A DNA stretch of 64,000 bases. Origin: Candidatus Arsenophonus triatominarum (GTDB taxonomy: Bacteria > Pseudomonadota > Gammaproteobacteria > Enterobacterales > Enterobacteriaceae). The notes beneath the pieces were generated by a model that saw nothing but the letters and a program-made list of their open reading frames with translations, ran no database searches and was not told the origin of the DNA. The translations under genes and the position numbers were made by a program. This document shows positions 22,845-33,214 of the stretch, in pieces; position 1 is the stretch's first letter, and the number at the start of each line of letters is the position of its first letter. The DNA lies in the NCBI RefSeq assembly GCF_001640365.1, contig NZ_LWMI01000007.1, positions 124,001 through 188,000 on the forward strand. The letters run 5' to 3'.

Positions 22845-23327
22845 ATGTACCACCATTATTTTTCTACCCCAAAAGGTTTTCCAAGACCTTTCATTCACAT
22901 TACCGCTGATAATAATGGAATAATCGGTGTTGATTTTGTTAACCAAATAAATGAAAAAGAACGTAAAAATGCTCATACCGAACAGTGTATAAAAGAATTA
23001 CAGGAATATTTTAATGGTGAAAGAGACAATTTTTCTGTCATATTGAATCCTTCCGGTACCCATTTTCAGAAAAGAGTTTGGTGGCAACTTGGTGAAATTC
23101 CGTATGGCCAATGTTGGAGTTATAAGGAACTCGCAATTGCACTAGGTTCTGCTAATTTCTGTAGAGCAGTTGGTATGGCGAATTCGCGTAATCCTATTGC
23201 GCTTATTATTCCGTGTCATCGTGTTATTGGTCATGATGGTAAATTAGTAGGTTACAGCGGTGGGTTAGATATAAAAAGTTGGCTTTTAGATTATGAAAAG
23301 AATGGAAATAGTCGAAAAATTGGCTAA
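22845..23327 (+). CDS. ogt: methylated-DNA--protein-cysteine methyltransferase (Ogt-like)
   Basis: The ~160-residue suicide repair protein transfers alkyl groups from O6-alkylguanine to its own cysteine. The active site IPCHRVIG is near residue 125, the helix-turn-helix region WQLGEIPYGQCWSYKELA near 87, and the arginine finger in FCRAVGMANSRNP. It most resembles Ogt rather than the C-terminal half of Ada, as no AdaA domain is present. The start at 22845 (MYHHYFSTP) is preferred over one two codons earlier because of the GGAAG six bases upstream. Confidence 0.88.
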   Translation: MYHHYFSTPKGFPRPFIHITADNNGIIGVDFVNQINEKERKNAHTEQCIKELQEYFNGERDNFSVILNPSGTHFQKRVWWQLGEIPYGQCWSYKELAIALGSANFCRAVGMANSRNPIALIIPCHRVIGHDGKLVGYSGGLDIKSWLLDYEKNGNSRKIG

Positions 23328-23509
23328 AAATGTTATAATAAACATTTATAAACACTATTATTGGTTTTTTAGGTTGTTATCCTATATTACAATGATAATT
23401 TAAGTTTTTTATTAATTTCGTGATCTTAGTAGTAGACAATGAAGCATAATTTTTGCTGTACTATATAAGACACAAACTGTGTGTTTTTATTTATGTAAAG
23501 GTAATATTG

Positions 23510-23719
23510 ATGTCAAAAGTTAAAGGTAGCGTTAAGTGGTTCAACGAAGTAAAAGGTTTTGGTTTTATCACTCCAGAAGATGGCAGTAAAGACGTGTTCG
23601 TTCACTTCAGTTCTATTAAAACCGAAGGTTTTAAGACTTTGGCCGAAGGTCAGAAAGTTGAGTTTGATATTACTGAGGGGGAGAAAGGGCCATCTGCTAT
23701 AAACGCTGTCGCTATTTGA
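23510..23719 (+). CDS. cspE: CspE-like cold-shock RNA chaperone
   Basis: The 69-residue protein is a single cold-shock domain with RNP1 KGFGFITPE and RNP2 VFVHFSSI, which bind single-stranded RNA. The sequence is closest to E. coli CspE (MSKxKGxVKWFNExKGFGFI). In E. coli cspE also lies near lipA, as here. CspE-type proteins are constitutive RNA chaperones and antiterminators. The ATG at 23510 follows AAAGG at good spacing; a longer upstream frame is unlikely. Confidence 0.93.
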   Translation: MSKVKGSVKWFNEVKGFGFITPEDGSKDVFVHFSSIKTEGFKTLAEGQKVEFDITEGEKGPSAINAVAI

Positions 23720-23743
23720 TTTACTATAAGAATTTATAATAGT

Positions 23744-23770
23744 CCGTCTCAATTATTGAGACGGGTTTTT
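23744..23770 (+). terminator. rho-independent terminator after cspE
   Basis: The stem CCGTCTCAAT / ATTGAGACGG is followed by a T-run, 25 bp after the cspE stop and before the convergent lipA. Confidence 0.85.
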
Positions 23771-23797
23771 ATATTGGCATAGAAATTAAATGATAAA

Positions 23798-24763
23798 TCA
23801 TTTAATTTCTATGCCTTTCGCTTGTAAATCTGCATGATAAGATGAGCGTACTAATGGGCCACAGGCTACATGTGTGAAGCCCATTGCTATTGACTCATTT
23901 TTCATTTCTTCAAATTCTTTAGGGCTGACATAACGTTTTATTGATAAATGATGCCGACTGGGTTGGAGATATTGGCCTAAGGTTAGCATGGTAACGCCGT
24001 GGCGGCGTAAGTTTCGCATAACATCAACTATTTCTTCATTAGTTTCACCTAGTCCAACCATTAATCCTGATTTTGTCGGTATTTCAGGATGCATTTGCTT
24101 GAATTTTGCTAGTAGTTGTAATGACCATTCGTAATTAGCGCCAGGACGTACTTGGCGATAGATACGCGGAACATTCTCAAGATTGTGATTAAAAACATCG
24201 GGTGGCGCAGCGGCTAAAATTGCTAAGGCGAGATCCATACGACCGCGGAAATCAGGCACTAGCGTTTCTATTTTGATGTTTGGATTTTTCTCTCGAATAG
24301 CGGTAATGCTGTCAGCAAAATGTTGGGCTCCTCCATCGCGCAGATCATCACGATCTACTGAAGTAATAACAACGTATTTTAATCCCATATCTTTAATGGT
24401 TTCTGCTAATTTTGCTGGTTCATTAGGATCAGGGGCATTAGGACGTCCATGGGCAACATCGCAGAATGGACAGCGACGAGTACAGATAGCCCCTAAAATC
24501 ATAAAAGTGGCGGTACCGTGATTAAAGCATTCAGCGAGGTTAGGACAAGAGGCTTCTTCACAGACTGAGTGTAAGCCATTCTTACGCATTGCGTTTTTTA
24601 TCTCTTTTATTCTGCTGGAATCAGCGGGAAGTTTTATTTTCATCCACTCAGGTTTAGGTAAAATTTCTGTATGATCCGTTCTTATTGTTTTGACAGGGAT
24701 CAGTGCCATTTTATCAGCGTCACGATATTTAACACCACGCTCCATTTTAATTGGTCTACTCAT
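23798..24763 (-). CDS. lipA: lipoyl synthase LipA
   Basis: The 321-residue radical-SAM enzyme, the same length as E. coli LipA, inserts two sulfurs into protein-bound octanoyl groups. The radical-SAM cluster cysteines are in CTRRCPFC near residue 94, and the auxiliary sulfur-donor cluster is formed by [12 protein letters not shown] near 68. SAM-binding and C-terminal segments ([17 protein letters not shown]) are conserved. It acts after LipB, encoded 125 bp upstream on the same strand, to lipoylate pyruvate and 2-oxoglutarate dehydrogenases. Confidence 0.96.
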   Translation of the reverse strand: MSRPIKMERGVKYRDADKMALIPVKTIRTDHTEILPKPEWMKIKLPADSSRIKEIKNAMRKNGLHSVCEEASCPNLAECFNHGTATFMILGAICTRRCPFCDVAHGRPNAPDPNEPAKLAETIKDMGLKYVVITSVDRDDLRDGGAQHFADSITAIREKNPNIKIETLVPDFRGRMDLALAILAAAPPDVFNHNLENVPRIYRQVRPGANYEWSLQLLAKFKQMHPEIPTKSGLMVGLGETNEEIVDVMRNLRRHGVTMLTLGQYLQPSRHHLSIKRYVSPKEFEEMKNESIAMGFTHVACGPLVRSSYHADLQAKGIEIK

Positions 24764-24888
24764 AATTATGCCAGTTCCATTAGGTTCCTGCTGCGGATCA
24801 ATAATAGATATATTTTATGCTATCACATGTGATCATTATTTATGTCATGTTTCAATTTTTTTAATAATTATACAAAAATTGTAACAAC

Positions 24889-25548
24889 TTATTCTGCAAG
24901 TTGAAATCCTATTAGGTTGCAGAAATGTTTTATTAATAAAGGTTCGACATCTTTAACCTGGCTGCCAGGGACTAAATCATTTAGTTGCGTCATTTGCATA
25001 CCGGCATGGCCACAAGGATTAATACGTTCGAAGGGCGCAAGATCCATATTAATATTTAATGCTAAGCCATGAAACGAACAACCTTTATGAATACGTAACC
25101 CGAGAGAGCATATTTTTTTTTGTTCAACATAAACCCCGGGGGCTTCGCGCTGTGCGTAGGCGGTAATACTAAATTCGGATAAAGTGTTAATTACCGTATT
25201 TTCCAGTGTAGTTACCAGCTCTCTCACACCAATTTGATTACGCTTTAAGTCTAATAAAATATACATTATTTGCTGACCGGGGCCATGATAAGTGATTTGT
25301 CCGCCACGATCAGATTGGATAACTGGAATATTCCCGGGCGCGAGTAGGTGCTCTTTTTTACCCGCTTGGCCTTGGGTAAAAACAGGGTAATGTTCCACTA
25401 GCCAAAGTTCATCTAGTGTATCAACCGTGCGTTTTTTAGTAAACTGATGCATCTCATCAGAAATGGGTTGGTAAGCATGCAGCCCAAATTGACGTAATAT
25501 AATGGTTTTTTTTAACAAACTTTTTCTGCCACTGATAGGGATACGCAA
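24889..25548 (-). CDS. lipB: octanoyltransferase LipB
   Basis: The 219-residue enzyme transfers octanoate from acyl-carrier protein to lipoyl domains. The catalytic cysteine is in INPCGHAGM (near residue 177) and the paired lysine lies in [12 protein letters not shown]. The family motif [12 protein letters not shown] is near residue 81. The annotated start gives a somewhat long basic N-terminus ([15 protein letters not shown]); a later start is possible. Part of the conserved ybeD-lipB-lipA order. Confidence 0.95.
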   Translation of the reverse strand: MRIPISGRKSLLKKTIILRQFGLHAYQPISDEMHQFTKKRTVDTLDELWLVEHYPVFTQGQAGKKEHLLAPGNIPVIQSDRGGQITYHGPGQQIMYILLDLKRNQIGVRELVTTLENTVINTLSEFSITAYAQREAPGVYVEQKKICSLGLRIHKGCSFHGLALNINMDLAPFERINPCGHAGMQMTQLNDLVPGSQVKDVEPLLIKHFCNLIGFQLAE

Positions 25549-25603
25549 TGATTATGCAGTATAACCTGCATAAATTATTCTTGCTAGTATAGTTAGCGTG
25601 ACA

Positions 25604-25654
25604 CTTGAAATTATAAACCCGAAAATCTGCTATCTTCGGGTTTATAATTTCAAG
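25604..25654. terminator. 20-bp perfect inverted repeat between ybeD and lipB
   Basis: CTTGAAATTATAAACCCGAA at 25604-25623 pairs perfectly with its complement at 25635-25654 around an 11-nt loop. It sits between the ybeD stop and the lipB start. The lower stem is A/T-rich, so it may act as a terminator or processing site for ybeD mRNA. Confidence 0.6.
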
Positions 25655-25672
25655 CGCAACAATAATTTATGT

Positions 25673-25936
25673 CTACAACACCATGTGAACTAATTCTAGT
25701 TTAGCTAATTCTTCGTACAGTTTTTCTATTTGTTCAATATTGGTTGCTGTGATGGTAATTGATACTGAGTGAAAGTTACCTTTACTACTTGGTTTAACCG
25801 ATGGTACATAATCACCCGGAACATGTCGTTGAACCACTTCAACGATTTGATCTGTTAACTCAGGTTTAGCAAGCCCCATCACTTTGTAGGTAAATGAGCA
25901 AGGAAACTCTAGTAACTCATGCAGTTTGGTTTTCAT
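25673..25936 (-). CDS. ybeD: YbeD, DUF493 ACT-like small protein
   Basis: This 87-residue protein has the same length as E. coli YbeD. It starts [20 protein letters not shown], with core segments [20 protein letters not shown] and [10 protein letters not shown]-like strands, predicted as a ferredoxin-like/ACT fold. Function is unknown; conserved position between dacA and lipB suggests a regulatory link, unproven. Intact. Confidence 0.9.
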   Translation of the reverse strand: MKTKLHELLEFPCSFTYKVMGLAKPELTDQIVEVVQRHVPGDYVPSVKPSSKGNFHSVSITITATNIEQIEKLYEELAKLELVHMVL

Positions 25937-26087
25937 AGCTTCTCCTAAAATACTACCAGCACGCTTATTGCAATATTAAATGTTATATGATTTAGATAGT
26001 ATATTTATTCATATTTCTTAAATAAAAAATTAAGTTATAAATTGAATATATTTACCATAAGGAGGTTGCAATGTTATTTTTCAATCT

Positions 26088-27299
26088 TTAGCCAAACCAG
26101 CGCTGGAAAAGCAATTTAATATAATCTAATATTTTACTAAAAAATCCACCTTCATCGACCTCTTTCAAGACAACGAGCGGCCGTTGTTCAATGATCTTAT
26201 TATCTAATTGTAAGTTAATGGTGCCAACAACTTGGTTTTTCGCTAATGGTGCCTGTAGTTCAATATTGTTTAATGTATAGCTAGCTTTTAAATCTTTCAT
26301 ACGACCACGGGGAATGGTCAGATAGAGATCGTTTTCAATACCTAATTTTGCTTGATCAGTATTAGCAAACCAAACCGGTTGAGAGGCAAACTCCACCCCG
26401 CCTTCTAATGGTTTAACGGTTTCAAAAAAGCGAAAGCCCCAAGTGAGTAATTTTTTGCTTTCGGTGTCTCGCCCTTTACTGCTATGACCACCTAATACAA
26501 CAGATATGAGTCGCATATTCCCTTCGGTAGCGGAGGCAACCAGGTTGTAACCTGCCGCGGCAGTGTGTCCTGTCTTAATGCCATCTACATTCAGGCTTTT
26601 ATCCCATAACAAACCATTTCTATTTAATTGACGGATCTTATTAAAAGTGAACTCTTTTTCTTTGTAAATGGCATATTCTTCCGGAACATCGCGGATCAGC
26701 GCTTGGCCGATTAGCGCCATATCATGTGCGGAACTATATTGTCCATCAGCATCTAAGCCATGTACAGTAAGAAAGTGGGTGTTTTTTAAACCAAGCTGTT
26801 GAACATTGTTGTTCATTAATTTGACAAAACTGGCTTCGTCACCCGCCACATACTCAGCCATTGCCACACAAGCATCATTACCAGATTGTAAATTAATACC
26901 ACGTATCAATTGAGATACAGAGACACGATCACCGGGTTTTAAGAACATCAGCGAAGAGCCTTTAAACACTGGGTTACCTGTGGCCCAGGCATTCTCGTCG
27001 ATAGTGACGATATCGTTCATGCTAATTTTACCGGCTTTAATTGTTTGACCAATGATATAACTTGTCATCATTTTAGTCAGACTGGTAGGGGCACGACGTT
27101 GATCGGCATTTTTTTCCGCTAACACTTTGCCTGAATAATAATCAATAAGAATATAAGCTTCAGCGTCAATATTTGGTGCAGAAGGGATCACGTTGATTTG
27201 CATAGCATTATTGCTATTAGCAAATAGAGTGCTGGAAAATATAAGGCTAATATTAAGTATTAGGCTACCAATAGAACGGGAGAAAATTGCATATTTCAT
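26088..27299 (-). CDS. dacA: D-alanyl-D-alanine carboxypeptidase DacA (PBP5)
   Basis: The 403-residue enzyme (E. coli PBP5 403 aa) trims the terminal D-Ala of peptidoglycan pentapeptides in the periplasm. A signal peptide covers residues ~1-28. Active-site motifs are SLTKMM (SxxK), [10 protein letters not shown] (SxN) and [11 protein letters not shown] (KTG). The C-terminus [14 protein letters not shown] is the amphipathic helix that anchors PBP5 to the inner membrane. The ATG at 27299 gives the E. coli-like N-terminus; the longer frame to 27344 lacks support. Confidence 0.95.
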   Translation of the reverse strand: MKYAIFSRSIGSLILNISLIFSSTLFANSNNAMQINVIPSAPNIDAEAYILIDYYSGKVLAEKNADQRRAPTSLTKMMTSYIIGQTIKAGKISMNDIVTIDENAWATGNPVFKGSSLMFLKPGDRVSVSQLIRGINLQSGNDACVAMAEYVAGDEASFVKLMNNNVQQLGLKNTHFLTVHGLDADGQYSSAHDMALIGQALIRDVPEEYAIYKEKEFTFNKIRQLNRNGLLWDKSLNVDGIKTGHTAAAGYNLVASATEGNMRLISVVLGGHSSKGRDTESKKLLTWGFRFFETVKPLEGGVEFASQPVWFANTDQAKLGIENDLYLTIPRGRMKDLKASYTLNNIELQAPLAKNQVVGTINLQLDNKIIEQRPLVVLKEVDEGGFFSKILDYIKLLFQRWFG

Positions 27300-27447
27300 A
27301 ATAATATACGGGATCCGCTGGCAATATGTTAATAGAGTGGGCATCGTAATATCAGCTTAAAAAGTCATATACTATTTCTGAAACAGAGATGCCTGGTCAG
27401 TTGCTTTTTATTTTACTCTAATGAGATTTTATTGATTAATCAATAGA

Positions 27448-28422
27448 TTATTCGGTATTTATGATAATGCTCGATTGATTTAATTCTATTAATATTTTGT
27501 TTTTTATTTGTTCCGCTATTTTAGCATTTTGAAAAGGGCCAAGCTGCACGCGATAGATATTATTAAATGGTTGAATACGCCCAGGTGTGTTTAGCTTTTT
27601 TGAAACAGACTGTTGCCATGTTGCTGCTCTAGCCTGATCACTTAACGCGCCTATTTGTACGAAATAACGTTCAGTAGCCACGCTTGTTGATTTCATTGAC
27701 GACGGATTAGCAGGATTATTTTGACTCACCATATTGGTTGATACCGTATTAGGGATTTTTGTTGATTGTATTGATTGAGATAAAGCGGGTTGGTGAGTGT
27801 AATTTTCTGCTGTTGATTGATTGCTGCTTGAGGAGTGGGTCTCTAATTTTGGTGGTTTAGGCAAGGCATAACTCTGCTTCGTAATATTAACACCAATCGT
27901 GCCAGGTCCAGTTAAGTTGCCGGTAGGGGAAACTAAAATTGGATCAATTTTAATACGTGTAGTTAGCATTAAATTTAACCGATCGGCAGCTGCCTGTGAT
28001 AGCGCTATATTTTTACCGGCTATATAGGGGCCTCGATCATTAATGCGGACTATCATCATTCTGCCATTGATTAAATTAGTAATACGGGCATAACTTGGAA
28101 TAGGTAAAGTAGGGTGTGAAGCTGTGAACTCATAAGGGCTGGCTTTTTCACCCGTCGTAGTTGTTTTACCGATAACTTCAGAGCCAAAAATGCTAGCAAA
28201 GCCTGTTTCACTGAAATGGGCAGGATCTTTTACTATTTGATAAGTTTGGCCATTAAGTTGATAGTCATTATTAGCGCCAGAGTGATAAGGTTCGTAACGC
28301 GGCTCTGCTCCTGATATATCTTGTACCGGCGCCATAGGCATATTGATATTTTGTTTACTTTGAGAAACACAGCCTGCTAAAAGTGCTATAGTAATGCTAA
28401 ATATAAGCCAGTGGTAGTGCAT
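27448..28422 (-). CDS. rlpA: RlpA, septal-ring lytic transglycosylase lipoprotein
   Basis: The 324-residue protein has a lipobox LLAGC at residues 14-18, a double-psi beta-barrel domain (GFASIFGSEVIGKTTTTGE to INDRGPYIAGKNIALSQAAA, about residues 70-165), a Ser/Gln/Thr-rich linker and a C-terminal SPOR domain (YFVQIGALSDQARA to YRVQLGPFQNAKIA) that binds denuded glycan at the septum. Family members cleave naked glycan strands; activity in enterobacteria is weak or unproven. It follows rodA in the conserved mrdA-rodA-rlpA-dacA order. Confidence 0.93.
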   Translation of the reverse strand: MHYHWLIFSITIALLAGCVSQSKQNINMPMAPVQDISGAEPRYEPYHSGANNDYQLNGQTYQIVKDPAHFSETGFASIFGSEVIGKTTTTGEKASPYEFTASHPTLPIPSYARITNLINGRMMIVRINDRGPYIAGKNIALSQAAADRLNLMLTTRIKIDPILVSPTGNLTGPGTIGVNITKQSYALPKPPKLETHSSSSNQSTAENYTHQPALSQSIQSTKIPNTVSTNMVSQNNPANPSSMKSTSVATERYFVQIGALSDQARAATWQQSVSKKLNTPGRIQPFNNIYRVQLGPFQNAKIAEQIKNKILIELNQSSIIINTE

Positions 28423-28436
28423 TACAGACCTCGTGA

Positions 28437-29549
28437 TTATAAGCTTTTTGACAGAAATTTTCGGTGGGTATGGATTGACATAATAATTCCAAATCCAGCC
28501 ATTAAAACGATTAATGCCGAGCCGCCATAACTTACCAACGGTAAAGGAACACCCACTACAGGTAAGATACCGCTAACCATGCCAATGTTGACAAATGTGT
28601 AGACAAACAGAATTAACATTAAGCCACCAACCATAACTCTACCAAAGGTATTTTGTGCATTAGCTGCAATTATTAACCCTCGCATAATTAGTAGTAGATA
28701 TAATACCAGTAAAATAACTACGCCAATTAACCCGAGCTCTTCAGCTAATACGGCAAAAATAAAATCAGTATGGCGTTCTGGTAGAAATTCTAATTGCGAT
28801 TGCGTGCCATGTAACCAGCCTTTGCCAAATAATCCCCCTGAGCCAATAGCAATTTTAGATTGGATAATATGATAACCAGCACCAAGTGGATCTGTTTCTG
28901 GATCGAGTAACATCATAACACGATCTCGTTGATAATCATGCATAAGAAAGAACCATAGAATAGGAATAAAGCAAGCGATACCCGTGGCCGCAATGGCAAT
29001 CAATTTCCAATTCATACCAGCTAAGAACAGGATAAACAAACCGGAGGCAGCAACTAAAATAGATGTGCCCAGATCAGGTTGAGCGGCAATCAGTAATGTG
29101 GGGAGAAATATAAGTATCAATGCCAGCAGGGTATTTTTTAGGGTGGGGGGGCAGAGATCGCGATTGACAAAACGTGCAACCATCAATGGAACCGCAATTT
29201 TAGCAATTTCAGACGGTTGAAAACGAACGAAGCCAAGATCTAACCATCGTTGCGCACCTTTACTGATTTGCCCAAATGCATCGACAAAAATTAACAGCAT
29301 TAAGCAAAAGATATACAGGTAGGGCGCCCAATTTTCATAGATACGCGGTGAAATCTGCGCCATAACAATCATGACAACAAATCCAATCGCGATTTGTATC
29401 AGCTTACGCTGCATCATATAAATGTCTTGCCCACTAGCACTCCACATGATCATGACACTGTATATCGTTAAGGCAAGAATAATCAGCAACATTGGAATAT
29501 CAATATGTAAACGTGTCCAAATAGGTAATTTATGTGATTTATCGGTCAT
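28437..29549 (-). CDS. rodA: RodA (MrdB), SEDS glycosyltransferase of elongasome
   Basis: This 370-residue polytopic membrane protein is the same length as E. coli RodA. It polymerises lipid II during side-wall growth together with PBP2. Ten hydrophobic segments are apparent. The SEDS signature loop [22 protein letters not shown] near residue 232 contains the catalytic aspartate region ([17 protein letters not shown]), and the C-terminal [18 protein letters not shown] is conserved. It lies 3 bp from mrdA. Confidence 0.95.
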   Translation of the reverse strand: MTDKSHKLPIWTRLHIDIPMLLIILALTIYSVMIMWSASGQDIYMMQRKLIQIAIGFVVMIVMAQISPRIYENWAPYLYIFCLMLLIFVDAFGQISKGAQRWLDLGFVRFQPSEIAKIAVPLMVARFVNRDLCPPTLKNTLLALILIFLPTLLIAAQPDLGTSILVAASGLFILFLAGMNWKLIAIAATGIACFIPILWFFLMHDYQRDRVMMLLDPETDPLGAGYHIIQSKIAIGSGGLFGKGWLHGTQSQLEFLPERHTDFIFAVLAEELGLIGVVILLVLYLLLIMRGLIIAANAQNTFGRVMVGGLMLILFVYTFVNIGMVSGILPVVGVPLPLVSYGGSALIVLMAGFGIIMSIHTHRKFLSKSL

Positions 29550-29552
29550 ATA

Positions 29553-31466
29553 TTACTGATCTTCTTCTGGAGATACATTGGTATCTGGTGTTTGTGATAT
29601 CGTTTTTTTACCAAGCAATACATAATCAAGAATATTGCGGACAAGATCGCCAACGGCCGGTCCAGCCCCACCATTTTCTAGAATAATAGCAACGGAAACG
29701 GTCGGCTTTTGATAAGGGGCAAATCCAATCATTAATTTATGATCACGCAAGTGCTCAGCCAATTTACTTGCATTATAGGTTTCATAACTGAATACCTGCG
29801 CCGTACCTGATTTGACAGCAGCTTTGTAGGGAGTGTTGGCAAAACTTTTACGTGCTGTACCGTTTGGTGCATTAGCAACGCCATACATACCTTCTTTAGC
29901 TAACTCCCAAAAGCCTGAATGAATATCACCAATTTGGATATGCTCTTTCTGCTCATAAGGCAGCATAGCATTACCTAATTTAGTGCCATAAAGTAGATGG
30001 GGAATTTTAACCGTGCCGTCATTAATTAACGTCATTAATGCTTTTGCCATTTGGATCGGCGTTGTGGTCCAATAGCCTTGGCCGATGCCGACTGGAATAG
30101 TGTCTCCTTGATACCAAGGTTTTTTGTAGCGTTTTAGTTTCCATTTCCGGGTTGGCATAATGCCAGAACGTTCTTCGGCAAGATCAATACCAGTATAATG
30201 CCCATAGCCAAATTTCTGCATCCAATCGGAGATACGATCGATACCCATATCATAAGCAACCTGGTAGAAAAAGGTGTCGGCTGATTCGATAATGGCTCTA
30301 ACGACATTTAATCTACCGTGTCCCCATTTTTTCCAGTCTCGGTAACGTTTTTCGGAATTTGGTAACTGCCACCAACCAGGATCAAAAATGGTGGAGTTGG
30401 CGGTGACAATATTTTCACTTAACGCTGCGACCGCCATAAATGGTTTAACGGTTGAGGCCGGCGGATATAATCCCTGGGTAGTTCTATTAATTAGCGGGCG
30501 ATTAGGATTATTTAATAAAGCTTGGTAATCTTTATTAGAGATACCATTAACAAATAGATTAGGGTCATAGCTCGGGGTAGATACCAGCGCTAGTACTTCT
30601 CCGTTGCGAGGATCTGTTACAACAACGGCAGCTCGGCTGGTGGTGAGCAACTTTTCGATCTCAATTTGTAAATTGAGATCAATAGTGAGATAAATATCTT
30701 TGCCTGCCTGAGGTGCTTGTTCATGAAGTTGGCGTATGACTTTTCCCCGACTATTAACTTCGACCTCTTCATAGCCTGTTTTGCCATGTAAAATATTTTC
30801 GTAATACCGTTCTATACCTAATTTACCAATATCATGGGTGGCAGTGTAATTTTTTAGTAGACCATCATTTTCTAGACGTTCTATATCCTTATCATTAATT
30901 TTGGCTACATAACCAATAACATGCGTTAGCGCTGAGCCATAAGGGTAATAGCGGCGTTGGTAACCTTTGACTTCAATCCCGGGGAATAGGTATTGATTAA
31001 CGGCAAAACGTGCAACTTGCACTTCATCTAGTGAGGTTTTTAACGGTATAGAGGTAAAGCGGCGTGAACGTTTACGCTCTTTTTTGAAGTTTGCAATGTC
31101 GTCGTCAGTGAGATCAACCACATCACGCAATTGTGCCAATAGTTCTGTTAAATTAGCGACTTTTTCAGGAATGACTTCTAACTGATAAAATGTTCGGTTT
31201 AACGCGAGAGGAATACCATTTCTGTCATAAATAATACCTCTACTAGGTGGAACAGGAACCAATTTTATCCGATTATCATTGGAGCGAGTTTGGTAGTCTT
31301 CATGGCGAACCACTTGTAGATGATAAAGATTAGCAATTAAAATACTTACTAATATCACAATGATAATAAAAGCTATCAACGCCCGACGAATGAATAGAGT
31401 AGATTCAGCGGTGTAATCGCGAAAAGGGGTGAGTTTCTTTTTTTTTGTTTCTTTCTTCGCATTCAC
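29553..31466 (-). CDS. mrdA: MrdA (PBP2), elongation-specific peptidoglycan transpeptidase
   Basis: The 637-residue class B penicillin-binding protein (E. coli 633 aa) has one membrane anchor at residues ~27-47 (ALIAFIIIVILVSILIANLY), a pedestal domain (PPSRGIIYDRNGIPLALN) and a transpeptidase domain with the active serine in PPASTVKPFMA, SADTFFYQ (SxD) and VKSGTAQVF (KTG-like). It cross-links side-wall peptidoglycan with RodA. Retention implies a rod-type elongation machinery. Confidence 0.95.
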   Translation of the reverse strand: MNAKKETKKKKLTPFRDYTAESTLFIRRALIAFIIIVILVSILIANLYHLQVVRHEDYQTRSNDNRIKLVPVPPSRGIIYDRNGIPLALNRTFYQLEVIPEKVANLTELLAQLRDVVDLTDDDIANFKKERKRSRRFTSIPLKTSLDEVQVARFAVNQYLFPGIEVKGYQRRYYPYGSALTHVIGYVAKINDKDIERLENDGLLKNYTATHDIGKLGIERYYENILHGKTGYEEVEVNSRGKVIRQLHEQAPQAGKDIYLTIDLNLQIEIEKLLTTSRAAVVVTDPRNGEVLALVSTPSYDPNLFVNGISNKDYQALLNNPNRPLINRTTQGLYPPASTVKPFMAVAALSENIVTANSTIFDPGWWQLPNSEKRYRDWKKWGHGRLNVVRAIIESADTFFYQVAYDMGIDRISDWMQKFGYGHYTGIDLAEERSGIMPTRKWKLKRYKKPWYQGDTIPVGIGQGYWTTTPIQMAKALMTLINDGTVKIPHLLYGTKLGNAMLPYEQKEHIQIGDIHSGFWELAKEGMYGVANAPNGTARKSFANTPYKAAVKSGTAQVFSYETYNASKLAEHLRDHKLMIGFAPYQKPTVSVAIILENGGAGPAVGDLVRNILDYVLLGKKTISQTPDTNVSPEEDQ

Positions 31467-31488
31467 ACTAAAAACCTACATAAATATG

Positions 31489-31931
31489 TTATTCCCGATG
31501 GTAAGGATGATTTGTTGTAATGCTCCATGCCCGGTAAAGGCTCTCTACAACAAATATTCGAACTAAAAGATGAGGAATTGTTAAGGATGAAAGTGACCAA
31601 CTTTGTTCTGCTGCTGCTTTACAGGCAAAGGCAAGACCTTCTGGGCCACCAATTAGAAAGCTAATATTAGGTCCATCTTGTTTCCGTTGATCTTATTGTT
31701 CAGCAAGTTGTCCAGCTTGTGCCTGGTATATCAAGGGTAATTATGCGGTTACCCTTGCCAACTCTGTTCTCCTTCTTTTCTCGATGATACGTTTGAGATC
31801 AGTATTTTTCCCACAGGGATCTCTATGAGTTCAAAAGCCATATCTTTTGGAAAACGATGAAGATAATCTTGAAAACCGGTTTGGATCCAATCAACCATTT
31901 TGCTACCAACGGCAATCAGTTGTAATTTCAA
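31489..31931 (-). pseudogene. rlmH: rlmH (23S pseudouridine1915 methyltransferase), frameshifted
   Basis: The start ([23 protein letters not shown] start) and the C-terminus ([20 protein letters not shown] through [17 protein letters not shown]) match E. coli RlmH (155 aa). The middle contains frameshifts and deletions: after PVGK the frame is lost, fragments of a RIITLDIPG segment are readable, and the SAM knot returns in another frame. No single frame spans the gene, so the helix-69 m3-psi1915 modification is probably lost. The conserved position after mrdA identifies it. Confidence 0.92.
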
Positions 31932-31933
31932 AT

Positions 31934-32251
31934 TCAACTCCAGAGTTTTTCAAGTTCATACATACGGCGACTATCTTTTTGCATGATATGAACAATTGCA
32001 TCGCCTAAATCGACAACGATCCAATCAGAAACACCTTGTCCTTCAACACCCAGAGGAATTATTCCTGTCTTACGGCATGATTCAATTAATTTGTCCGAAA
32101 CTGATGTCAAGTGGCGATTAGATGTTCCGGTACAGATTATCATGCAATCGGTAATGCTAGATTTTCCACGTACATCAATAGTGACAATATCTTGCGCTTT
32201 TGTATCGACAAGCCTGTCGATAATAAATTGTTGGAGTTCAGTTCCTTGCAA
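31934..32251 (-). CDS. rsfS: RsfS, ribosomal silencing factor
   Basis: The 105-residue DUF143 protein equals the E. coli length. It binds L14 of the 50S subunit and blocks joining to 30S in starvation. Conserved segments are [19 protein letters not shown] near residue 19, GTSNRHL and the C-terminal [16 protein letters not shown]. It sits directly upstream of the broken rlmH; the other genes of this block appear intact. Confidence 0.94.
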   Translation of the reverse strand: MQGTELQQFIIDRLVDTKAQDIVTIDVRGKSSITDCMIICTGTSNRHLTSVSDKLIESCRKTGIIPLGVEGQGVSDWIVVDLGDAIVHIMQKDSRRMYELEKLWS

Positions 32252-32533
32252 AGGTTCACCTTTAATTTCAAGTTAAATAAAAAAATATTAATGTTATATT
32301 TTATTCAGTTATAAAATTCTGTTGAAAGAAATAAGCATAAGATAATCTATATTTTAATCTAATTTTTAGTAAAACCAACCAGCTGAATATTTTAATTAGT
32401 TTTAAGATAAAGTATCGGAAATTATGCCTTATTTTCATCAGCAATGTAAAAAGCGCCAAAATATTACCAATCACCTTATATACTCACAATAGTTTAAGGG
32501 TATTTTTGTCAATTTTTTATATTTATTGGTTAA

Positions 32534-33214
32534 TTATGAGCAATTTTGATAAAGATGATGTTTATCAATATAACGCAAAACTGCAGGTGGCAATATATCT
32601 TTGCAACTTTTTCTATCACGTTTTCGTTCACGAATTTCAGTTGCAGAAATATTTAATAAGGGAGTATCAGCCAGATATATGGCACCACAGGGTTTATGGC
32701 TGAGTATTTCCGGCTCATGCACTTGATGATGTTTTAGCCATTGTTGCATTGATGGAATTGAAAAATAAGTGGTATAGCCTGGGCGAGCGCATACTAATAA
32801 ATTACAAAGATCTAAAATTTTTTGCCAATCAAACCAGGTATTGATTGATAGTAGTGAATCTTGTCCGATAATAAAGGCTAGTGGTTTTTGCCTACCGATT
32901 TGTTGCCGAAAAGAGAGTAGTGTTTCAACGGTATAAGAGGGAGTTTTACGTTTAAGTTCACGGGTATCAATACTAAATAGCGGATTATTTTTGATAGCTA
33001 ATTTTATCATTGCCAATCTTTGTTGAACGGTTGCTTCAGGTTGTGGGCGATGGGGTGGCACATGATTGGGAAGTAAAACAACCTGTTGTAAACCGACTTG
33101 CTTGGCTAGCGCTTCAACGGGAAGTAAGTGACCATAGTGAATAGGATCAAAGGTACCACCAAATAGTGCTTGAATAGATTTAGAATTAGCTGTTTGCTTA
33201 GTTTGTTGAGTCAT
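32534..33214 (-). CDS. nadD: nicotinate-mononucleotide adenylyltransferase NadD
   Basis: The 226-residue enzyme (E. coli 213 aa) forms deamido-NAD from NaMN and ATP. The nucleotidyltransferase motif [12 protein letters not shown] is near residue 19, and the second motif (I/V)[10 protein letters not shown] near 197 is clear. The start overlaps holA by 17 bp; the first dozen residues ([12 protein letters not shown]) are an extension relative to E. coli, so an internal start is possible. 280 bp separate it from rsfS. Confidence 0.93.
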   Translation of the reverse strand: MTQQTKQTANSKSIQALFGGTFDPIHYGHLLPVEALAKQVGLQQVVLLPNHVPPHRPQPEATVQQRLAMIKLAIKNNPLFSIDTRELKRKTPSYTVETLLSFRQQIGRQKPLAFIIGQDSLLSINTWFDWQKILDLCNLLVCARPGYTTYFSIPSMQQWLKHHQVHEPEILSHKPCGAIYLADTPLLNISATEIRERKRDRKSCKDILPPAVLRYIDKHHLYQNCS

